Positions 7,034-11,484 of a stretch of DNA of 11,484 nucleotides are shown here, piece by piece. The stretch is taken from NCBI GenBank assembly GCA_937928475.1, contig CALFVE010000174.1, positions 1-11,484 of the forward strand. Reading direction: 5' to 3'. Below the pieces are notes generated by a model. That model was not told the DNA's origin, made no database searches, and was given only the letters and a program-made list of their open reading frames with translations. Every line of letters begins with the position of its first letter. Within the stretch, counting starts at the first letter, position 1. Source of the stretch: an uncultured bacterium. Lineage in GTDB: Bacteria > Armatimonadota > Zipacnadia > Zipacnadales > Zipacnadaceae. The position numbers were made by a program, and so were the translations under genes.

Positions 7034-7055
7034 GCGCAGGGATTGCGCCTACCCC
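7027..7055 (+). terminator. 12-bp perfect hairpin overlapping the transaldolase stop codon
   Basis: GGGGTAGGCGCA (7027-7038) pairs perfectly with TGCGCCTACCCC (7044-7055) across a 5-nt loop. The TAG stop (7031-7033) lies inside the left arm. It ends the aldolase/transaldolase transcription unit by position. There is no T-run, so it is a U-less terminator or a 3'-end stability hairpin, not a textbook intrinsic terminator. Confidence 0.6.
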
Positions 7056-7421
7056 GGCGCGTCCTGACCAGGGCTCGGCGGATTCCTCCCGCAAGGCGGT
7101 AGAGGGGCGCAGCGCAGGCCAAGACAAGGGTCATCCCGTTGCTTATGGGGGGCCGCCTGCATCCCGGCTTCCCTGAATGCCTGCTTCCATAGTGTCGCGG
7201 CGCAGTCCTTCCGGAGATAACTACCCGTGCCTTCCGCGGCCGCTGGGGCCTGGAGGCGCTGGAGAGACCGTAGCAAGCGGTTTCTGCGGACGGCAGTCGG
7301 GGGGTCCTCCATGAAGAAGGCCACCGCGAAGGTGCGGAATGCAAGGACAGCGAATCCCCTGCTCGACCCCATCCGGTCGTGTTGAAGGTTCAAGACGTCA
7401 CGAGTACACGAAGGCCTCGCG
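7056..7421. other. Intergenic region upstream of the restriction endonuclease
   Basis: About 366 bp with no recognisable gene. A 24-codon frame, ATG 7311 to TGA 7383-7385 (MKKATAKVRNARTANPLLDP...), is in the same frame as the endonuclease start at 7422 and has no proper SD; it may be chance or a leader peptide. A weak promoter-like pair, TTGAAG (7382-7387), 17 bp, TACACG (7405-7410), lies just before the ATG, and TTGAA-GG-TTCAA (7382-7393) is a small inverted repeat overlapping it. Confidence 0.35.
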
Positions 7422-8049
7422 ATGCGGGAGCGGTCTGTCCACAACTTGAGAAGAACACCTGAGGAGATACATGCCTACGATCCCTTGGACTACGAGAACC
7501 TGGCGCGGAGCGTGGTAGATGCGCTGATGAGCGAAGACCTGCAGCCGTTGCCGCCGCCGCGGTTCCGCCGGATGCGGGGTATACGCCATCTACTATTTCG
7601 GTTCCTTTGCTCCCTATGCCCGGTTGGCCGATAGTGAACCGCCGCTCCCGCTGTACGTCGGCAAGGCCCTACCCTCCGGACAGAGGAAGGGGGCCGGGAG
7701 GCAGACGCAAGCGGAATACAACCTGTTCCAGCGACTTAAGCAGCACGCTCAAAGTATCGCCTCGGCCGAGAATCTGGTGCTGACAGATTTTCGGTGTCGC
7801 TACCTCGTGGTGGAACCGGTTTGGATATCGCTGGCGGAGCGCTTTTTGATCGAACACTATAGGCCCGTGCGGAATCTAGCGGTTGAGGGGTTCGGCAACC
7901 ACCCGGTCGGCCGCTATCGCGAGACGGGAGCCAGGCCCGCTTGGGATATCATCCACCCGGGGCGAGCCTGGGCTAGCCGCCTGCCCGCGAACCGCTCCGT
8001 CGAGGAGGTCTGGGGGGACATCGAAAGGCATCTAGGCAGCGGCGGCTAG
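7422..8049 (+). pseudogene. Eco29kI-type GIY-YIG restriction endonuclease, single-base frameshift
   Basis: The N-terminal part runs from ATG 7422 (weak SD GAAGG) through DPLDYENLARSVVDALMSED and LQPLPPPRFR. It then needs a one-base skip (one extra C near 7566-7570) to continue as GCGVYAIYYFGSFAPYARLA and LYVGKA to TAG 8049. The restored protein has 208 residues; Eco29kI has 214. Predicted GIY-YIG residues are all present: Y54 (GIY-equivalent), Y78 in LYVGK (YIG-equivalent), R104 and H108 in QRLKQH, E139 in LAERFL, N151 in RPVRN. The R-to-H spacing of 4 and E-to-N spacing of 12 equal those of Eco29kI, and EGFGNH and WDIIHPGRAWA are family hallmarks. Known members cut CCGCGG. Without the skip, translation yields only a 70-residue fragment lacking the nuclease core. 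The break may be real inactivation, reversible or an assembly error. It converges on the methyltransferase gene. Confidence 0.85.
8046..8049. other. CTAG shared by both convergent stop codons
   Basis: The palindromic CTAG supplies TAG to the plus-strand endonuclease (8047-8049) and TAG to the minus-strand methyltransferase (8046-8048). The genes therefore overlap by exactly 4 bp tail to tail, with no room for a terminator between them, so each transcript must run into the antisense of the other. Confidence 0.85.
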
Positions 8050-9602
8050 AGGCCGGGAGCTAGGAACTCGACTGCGGTTTCGTATAGTTCGACAGAACGG
8101 TGCGCCTTCCCCACGCGCACCGAGGAGTTGATGATGCTGGAGCCGGTGCGCTTCTTGCGTACCCGGTGCATGCCCTCTACTGTGAAGCCGTGCCGTTCGG
8201 CGATCCCCGCCAGGAATTCATCCGTCTTGATCTCCAGCCCCTGCAAGATATTGTTGCCGATAACCACGAGCACGCGCGCTCTCGGCTTCATCACTCGGGC
8301 GGTGACCTGGCAGAAGCGGGCGCAGTCGTTGAAATACGTAGCGGCGTAGTTGGCCCAGCCCGGTCCTCCGTAGGCTCCTTTCTCCGCATTCCGCGCGGCC
8401 AGTTCGGCAAGGGCGGCGGCCAGTTCAGGATAGTCAAAGGCCAGGGGCACTGGCGGCCCGCTGCGCACCGTCTGCCAGAACTTGCCGAAACTTTGCTCCT
8501 CTACCGCCTGTAGTTGCTTGGGCTCCGCCAGCAGGTTCAGCCAGTAAAGGTGCGGGCGGGTGTTGCGCAGGTAATGGTAGTTGTTCAGGTAGGGCGGGGA
8601 GGTGACCAGCAGATCCACGGAGCGGGGCGCAAGTTGCCTGGCCCCGTCGAGGTAAGAGTCGCCGTAGACGTATGCGGGAGGCTTGTGCTCGCGCAGCGCC
8701 GGTTCGCGCTGAAAAGCCTCAATGTCTTCACAGATCTGCTCGATCTTGGCGGCCACAATGTCGGCTACGTAAGCGTCGGCGATCTCCGGCTTGCCGCAGG
8801 CCACGCGTCGGCACAGACTAGGCTCGTAGGAGTAATTGGAGTAAGAAACCAGGGTCGCCCCCAGGGCTACCCGCAGGACGTCGGTCACCTCGGAGGGCGG
8901 CTCCTGGGCCAGGAAGTCCAGGGCAAAGAGTACCTGGCGCTCCACCCGGGGGCTGAAGAGGGGCGCTCGGCTGCGGAAGTGCAGCGGCGGCCGGGATTCG
9001 GGGCGAGCACTGCGGTCGGCGGAGCGGAAGGCGACATACTCGCAGAGCGCCTGACCCCGCTGACGCACAACCTCTGAGCTGAGCCGAGCGGCGGCCAGTT
9101 TCGTGCGGCAGGCCAAGAGGGGGAAGGGATTAATCTCGAATCCGACTGCGGTGCACCCGTGCCTGATGGCTTCCACCAGGGTGGTGCCCACACCCGCGAA
9201 GGGGTCGAGCACCACGGTCTCGGGACGGTGCGGCACGGTGGCGAGTGCGTCGGCAACGAACCCGGCCGAATAGCCGGCAATCCAGGGCACCCAGCGATGA
9301 ACTGGCTGTTCGCGGTTCTCGGTGAACGCACTGTCACGGAAGCCCCCGTTTGCGCTTGCCGATTCTTTGGTCGCGACAGTCGCACTAGCGCGCCGGGCCG
9401 CTTGGTCGGTATCCTCAAAGGGAAGGGGTTGGGTGAGCCAAGTCTCCAGCGCCCTGCGCAGGAACCGCCATTCGCGCCCCACTTTCTGAGCCGGAACCCG
9501 CCCCTGCTTCGCCAACTGGCGCAAGGTCTTTTCGCTCACACGCACGAAGGCGGCTGCCTCGTCGGCGGTCAGAACTTCCGGTAGCGGCTCTTGGCGGGGC
9601 AT
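8046..9602 (-). CDS. DNA methyltransferase (N4-C/N6-A type) with N-terminal excisionase-like HTH
   Basis: A 518-residue protein; ATG 9602 follows AAGGAGCGAT with 5 nt spacing. Residues 10-57 form a MerR/excisionase-type HTH (LTADEAAAFVRVSEKTLRQL, then GRVPAQKVGREWRF). A Ser/Ala-rich linker (about 60-98) leads to the catalytic domain: HRWVPWIAGYSAGFV (102-116, motif X-like), VLDPFAGVGTTLVEA (131-145, motif I, SAM binding), GFEINPF (154-160), TSPPYLNNYHYL (334-345, motif IV SPPY), and VLVVIGN (444-450). SPPY is typical of amino-methyltransferases, especially N4-cytosine. About 190 residues between motifs I and IV probably hold target recognition, an alpha-like order. Convergence with the Eco29kI-type nuclease suggests a type II R-M pair. 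If the site is CCGCGG, which has no A, the product must be m4C. The HTH may regulate its own promoter. Fusion and pairing are visible; specificity and autoregulation are inference. Confidence 0.85.
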   Translation of the reverse strand: MPRQEPLPEVLTADEAAAFVRVSEKTLRQLAKQGRVPAQKVGREWRFLRRALETWLTQPLPFEDTDQAARRASATVATKESASANGGFRDSAFTENREQPVHRWVPWIAGYSAGFVADALATVPHRPETVVLDPFAGVGTTLVEAIRHGCTAVGFEINPFPLLACRTKLAAARLSSEVVRQRGQALCEYVAFRSADRSARPESRPPLHFRSRAPLFSPRVERQVLFALDFLAQEPPSEVTDVLRVALGATLVSYSNYSYEPSLCRRVACGKPEIADAYVADIVAAKIEQICEDIEAFQREPALREHKPPAYVYGDSYLDGARQLAPRSVDLLVTSPPYLNNYHYLRNTRPHLYWLNLLAEPKQLQAVEEQSFGKFWQTVRSGPPVPLAFDYPELAAALAELAARNAEKGAYGGPGWANYAATYFNDCARFCQVTARVMKPRARVLVVIGNNILQGLEIKTDEFLAGIAERHGFTVEGMHRVRKKRTGSSIINSSVRVGKAHRSVELYETAVEFLAPGL

Positions 9603-9623
9603 ATCGCTCCTTGTCCTGCCGGA

Positions 9624-9631
9624 GGTTAACC
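9624..9631. promoter_or_regulatory. Palindrome GGTTAACC at the methyltransferase transcription start, candidate operator
   Basis: A perfect 8-bp palindrome set in an almost symmetric flank (GAGG...CCCTC), just after the predicted +1 near 9632. A second palindrome, ACGTACGT (9644-9651), occupies the promoter spacer. Either could be bound by the methyltransferase HTH for autoregulation, as seen in other R-M systems. The role is inferred from position only. Confidence 0.35.
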
Positions 9632-9638
9632 CTCGGCC

Positions 9639-9667
9639 ATTATACGTACGTCGCAGACGCCGGTCAA
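9639..9667 (-). promoter_or_regulatory. Near-consensus sigma-70 promoter for the methyltransferase
   Basis: On the minus strand: TTGACC (complement of 9662-9667), 17-bp spacer, TATAAT (complement of 9639-9644). Eleven of twelve hexamer bases match the consensus. Predicted start is near 9632, giving a 30-nt leader with the SD. This makes the methyltransferase independent of the URO-D gene upstream and far better promoted than the nuclease. Confidence 0.8.
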
Positions 9668-9686
9668 CCGCGCCGCAGCACCTTCC

Positions 9687-10787
9687 CTACGCCCGGTACT
9701 CTCGCACCTCCTCCATCGTGCGCCTGGCCGTGTCCAGGTCGGGTACGCCGAAGACCCGGTAGCAGACGCCTCCCACCAGACGGCGCTCTTGCAGGGCTTG
9801 GGCGAAGTCGGCATAGGGAACATCCACGTTCAGCGGCAGGTCGCCCACTTGCTCCCGAATCTCCGGCAGCACCTCGAAGGCGCGCGGGAAGCCCCGATCA
9901 TCCCCCAGCCAGAGGCCTTTTAGACCAGGTACGGCGGACACCGCCCGCAGCAGATGCCGGCCGTTGCCGTGGATGTGCACTACGCCGCCGTCGAAGCGGC
10001 TGAAGATGCGCTCCAGCACCGGGCGGCCCCACTCCTCGAAGTAGTCCACGCTGGTCATGTGGAAGGGGTCCACGCTCTCCGAGACAATCCGGCCGGGGAC
10101 CCACTGCGCCATGTTGCTGCAGGTCCCGCCGGCCAGCAGCGGCCCGCGGGCGAAGAAGGCTTCCTGCACCGCCAGGTTGACCTCGAAGGCCAGGTCGAGG
10201 GCGCGGCGGACGGTATCCGGGCGCTCGATCAGCGCCAGGTAGGTGCGAGTGGCGCCGACCAGTTCGAAGACGAAATTCAAGCCGTTGATGAGGATAAAGT
10301 GACTCACCCCGAACTTGCCCCGTGCTATCTCCAGGAACACGTCCAGTTGCCGCAGATAGCGGTGGAACCACTCGCTTTCTCGGTCAAGGCGCAGGCGGTC
10401 AAAGTCGGTCCAGTCCTTGAGGATCGGCTCCACCATGGAGGAGATCCAGCCGGTGTCGGGATCGCACATGAACTGCACCCGCCCGCCGACCAGGCCGCCG
10501 TAGAGACCCTGGTCCATCTCCGTCAAGTAGGCGCTGGGAATGGAGTCATCGGGGACCGCCGCTCGCTCCTGCAGATAGGCATCCCAGAAGCGGGCGCGCT
10601 CGGAAGGATCGGGGTAGTCGCAATAGCCGGGGTGGTGCGCGGCGCGGAACTCCGCAATTACCCGGCTGGGGACCTGCATGGTGGCCAGCACTAGGCTTTG
10701 ATCTCGGGCAAGGTACAGGGCCCGCAGGCGCTCCAGACGGGCCGGGAGGTCCGGGCAATACTCCAGGGAGGGAACAAGTTCAGGCAT
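9687..10787 (-). CDS. Second URO-D family protein, divergent
   Basis: A 366-residue protein; ATG 10787 follows GAGGTGA by 5 nt. A longer in-frame start at 10907 would run across an intergenic palindrome and add 40 Pro/Arg-rich residues, so I reject it. The fold is recognisable from the URO-D layout: FILINGLNFVFELVG (164-178), ERPDTVRRALDLAFEVN (188-204), SVDYFEEWGRPVLERIFSRF (246-265), VVHIHGNGRHLL (269-280), GLWLGDDR (291-298), LPLNVDVPY (317-325) and a terminal VFGVPDLDTARRTMEEVREY (345-364). The metal-type Cys of corrinoid methyltransferases is not seen: HIHGNG (271-276) replaces H-x-C. The HemE catalytic Asp/Arg motifs at the N-terminus are also not apparent. It is therefore unlikely to be HemE; the substrate is unknown. 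It stands alone, 84 bp before the methyltransferase on the same strand. It differs strongly from the protein at 1327-2472. Confidence 0.75.
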   Translation of the reverse strand: MPELVPSLEYCPDLPARLERLRALYLARDQSLVLATMQVPSRVIAEFRAAHHPGYCDYPDPSERARFWDAYLQERAAVPDDSIPSAYLTEMDQGLYGGLVGGRVQFMCDPDTGWISSMVEPILKDWTDFDRLRLDRESEWFHRYLRQLDVFLEIARGKFGVSHFILINGLNFVFELVGATRTYLALIERPDTVRRALDLAFEVNLAVQEAFFARGPLLAGGTCSNMAQWVPGRIVSESVDPFHMTSVDYFEEWGRPVLERIFSRFDGGVVHIHGNGRHLLRAVSAVPGLKGLWLGDDRGFPRAFEVLPEIREQVGDLPLNVDVPYADFAQALQERRLVGGVCYRVFGVPDLDTARRTMEEVREYRA

Positions 10788-10833
10788 TGGGGTCACCTCG
10801 TGCTGGCGCCGTACGTGTTTGGCCCGTTCCGTT

Positions 10834-10858
10834 CCCCCTCTCCTGCCAGGAGAGGGGG
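10834..10858. repeat. Intergenic palindrome, 12-bp perfect stem
   Basis: CCCCCTCTCCTG (10834-10845) pairs with CAGGAGAGGGGG (10847-10858) around one base, followed by GCCAGGGAGTGAGGT. Elements of this look are scattered between genes in many Planctomycetota- and Armatimonadota-like genomes. It shares its core with 2502-2518. Confidence 0.75.
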
Positions 10859-10887
10859 CCAGGGAGTGAGGTGGACGGGCCGGATTC

Positions 10888-10903
10888 GCGGCGCAGGCGC
10901 CGC
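10888..10903. repeat. Intergenic hairpin, 7-bp stem
   Basis: GCGGCGC (10888-10894) pairs with GCGCCGC (10897-10903) with a 2-nt loop. It is the middle of three hairpins in a row and may be part of one composite repeat element spanning 10834-10930. Confidence 0.5.
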
Positions 10904-10911
10904 TCATCGCG

Positions 10912-10930
10912 GCCCCTCCGGGGGAGGGGC
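10912..10930. repeat. Intergenic hairpin, 8-bp stem
   Basis: GCCCCTCC (10912-10919) pairs with GGAGGGGC (10923-10930) with a GGG loop. It is the third hairpin of the cluster and compositionally like the palindrome at 38-57. Confidence 0.55.
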
Positions 10931-11046
10931 TAGGCCGGCATCTTGCGGCGCCCTCTCTTGCCCCAGATTCCCCCTCGGCGCCGCCTTCTCCTTATCTTGC
11001 ACTAGCCGCGAACCTCCGGCCTCCCTCCACCGTCACCTATAGCAAG

Positions 11047-11096
11047 AATCGTACGCCCCAGGCTGGTTGACAGGGCTGGTGGAGGGGCGTACGATT
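11047..11096. repeat. 13-bp inverted repeat around the uvrA promoter, with T-run
   Basis: AATCGTACGCCCC (11047-11059) and GGGGCGTACGATT (11084-11096) are exact reverse complements separated by 24 bp; A44/A45 can add pairs with T98/T99. T11095-11099 follows, so as plus-strand RNA this looks like an intrinsic terminator. But no plus-strand gene ends upstream, and a promoter is readable inside it. A regulator-binding site is the better reading. Each arm contains the palindrome CGTACG. Confidence 0.65.
11067..11095 (+). promoter_or_regulatory. Sigma-70 promoter for the uvrA-like gene
   Basis: -35 TTGACA (11067-11072, perfect consensus), 17-bp spacer, -10 TACGAT (11090-11095, four of six, with the key first TA and last T). 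Predicted start is near 11102, leaving a leader of about 57 nt. The -35 lies in the loop and the -10 in the right arm of the inverted repeat, so a protein bound to the arms would block polymerase. A weaker alternative is TTGACC (11112-11117), 16 bp, TATTCC. Confidence 0.6.
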
Positions 11097-11158
11097 TTTG
11101 GCGTCCGGGCCTTGACCTCACCCTCCGCAGCCGTATTCCGCTCCCGCAGGAGACCCGC

Positions 11159-11484
11159 TTGTCTTCGGAGTTCATCAGAATCAAAGGCGCCCGCGAGCAC
11201 AACTTGCGCGGGTTCGACCTGAGCCTGCCCACCAACCGGCTCATCGTCTTCACCGGCCTGAGCGGCTCGGGCAAGTCCTCCCTGGCCTTCGATACGCTCT
11301 ACGCCGAGGGCCAGCGCCTGTACGTCGAGTCGCTTTCTCCCTACGCCCGGCAGTTCATGCGGCAACTGCCGCGCCCGCGCGTGGACCGCATTGAGGGCCT
11401 GCGCCCGGCTATTGCCATCCAGCAGGGCGCGCGCAGCCACAATCCCCGCTCCACCGTCGCCACTATCACCGAGATCTACGACTA
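11159..11484 (+). CDS. uvrA: UvrA-like excinuclease ABC subunit A, N-terminal part
   Basis: Only the first 108 codons are present; the gene runs off the window. The start is TTG 11159, with AGGAGA (11148-11153) correctly spaced and IRIKGAREHNLRG beginning five codons later, as in UvrA. Visible landmarks are Walker A GLSGSGKSS (33-41), LAFDTLYAEGQRLYVESLSPYARQF (42-66), RIEGLRPAIAI (77-87) and NPRSTVATITEIYD (95-108). UvrA is the damage-sensing ATPase of nucleotide excision repair. Where canonical UvrA reads I-[DE]-Q-[KR] this one has IQQGARSHNPRST, and VATITEI replaces VGTVTEI, so it may be a UvrA paralogue or a lineage-specific version. Promoter and inverted repeat upstream suggest regulation, possibly damage-responsive, but the repeat matches no LexA box I know. 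Confidence 0.88.
   Translation, partial: MSSEFIRIKGAREHNLRGFDLSLPTNRLIVFTGLSGSGKSSLAFDTLYAEGQRLYVESLSPYARQFMRQLPRPRVDRIEGLRPAIAIQQGARSHNPRSTVATITEIYD

Larger units (their letters stand above)
10788..11158. other. Divergent, palindrome-rich intergenic region
   Basis: 371 bp between the minus-strand URO-D gene and the plus-strand uvrA-like gene. It holds three consecutive hairpin-forming palindromes (10834-10858, 10888-10903, 10912-10930), one CGTACG (10810-10815) 23 bp upstream of the URO-D start, and the 13-bp inverted repeat with embedded promoter at 11047-11096. No gene, tRNA or minus-strand promoter is convincing. Confidence 0.5.

Noticed and set aside
7311..7385. 24-codon leader peptide or endonuclease N-terminal extension
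   Set aside because: It lacks an SD, ends in TGA before the endonuclease start, and the nuclease family does not need extra N-terminal residues.
7049..7444. 131-codon minus-strand frame upstream of the endonuclease
   Set aside because: No recognisable domain and no supporting SD; it crosses the endonuclease start.
11047..11099. Ordinary rho-independent terminator
   Set aside because: The stem and T-run fit, but no plus-strand gene ends upstream and a good promoter lies within it; I prefer an operator/promoter reading.
1..11484. CRISPR array, tRNA or rRNA genes, complete insertion sequence
   Set aside because: I saw no regularly spaced repeats beyond two copies, no cloverleaf-like segment, no rRNA sequence and no transposase or integrase.

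Overview
The window is GC-rich bacterial chromosome. It holds sugar-metabolism genes, a compact restriction-modification (R-M) locus and the start of a UvrA-type DNA repair gene. Three things recall Planctomycetota, Armatimonadota and related environmental phyla: a DUF6807 protein, a Gfo/Idh/MocA oxidoreductase and two divergent URO-D family proteins encoded close together; many short GC-rich palindromes between genes; and a UvrA-like N-terminus with non-canonical residues. That placement is an inference from gene content, not from a marker gene. Promoters that can be read are ordinary sigma-70 type (TTGACC or TTGACA, a 17-bp spacer, then TATCAT, TATAAT or TACGAT).

Layout. From 142 to 3613 a minus-strand cluster runs Gfo/Idh/MocA oxidoreductase (2597-3613), URO-D family protein (1327-2472), DUF6807 protein (142-1302). 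From 3614 to 4428 lies an 815-bp non-coding stretch rich in hairpins. It ends in two tandem copies of a 20-bp sequence and a good promoter for the plus-strand ketose-bisphosphate aldolase (4429-5409). A divergent transaldolase-family gene follows (5603-7033) and ends in a 12-bp perfect hairpin. Next comes the R-M locus: an Eco29kI-type GIY-YIG restriction endonuclease (7422-8049, plus) whose frame is broken by one extra base near 7569, converging on an amino-type DNA methyltransferase with an N-terminal excisionase-like HTH (8046-9602, minus). Their stop codons share one CTAG. The methyltransferase has a near-consensus promoter (9639-9667). A second URO-D family gene (9687-10787, minus) and a palindrome-rich divergent region lead to the 5' end of the uvrA-like gene (11159 to the window edge), whose predicted promoter sits inside a 13-bp inverted repeat.

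How it fits together. The aldolase and the transaldolase-family enzyme suggest cleavage or exchange of phosphorylated keto-sugars. The minus-strand cluster looks like carbohydrate or small-molecule catabolism of unknown substrate. The most unusual part is the R-M locus. The nuclease keeps all the catalytic residues expected of the CCGCGG-cutting Eco29kI group. Its neighbour is an SPPY-type methyltransferase fused to a DNA-binding domain, not the m5C enzyme I recall for Eco29kI. If the pair is cognate and the site is A-free CCGCGG, the methyltransferase should make N4-methylcytosine. Whether the nuclease is live depends on whether the frameshift is real.
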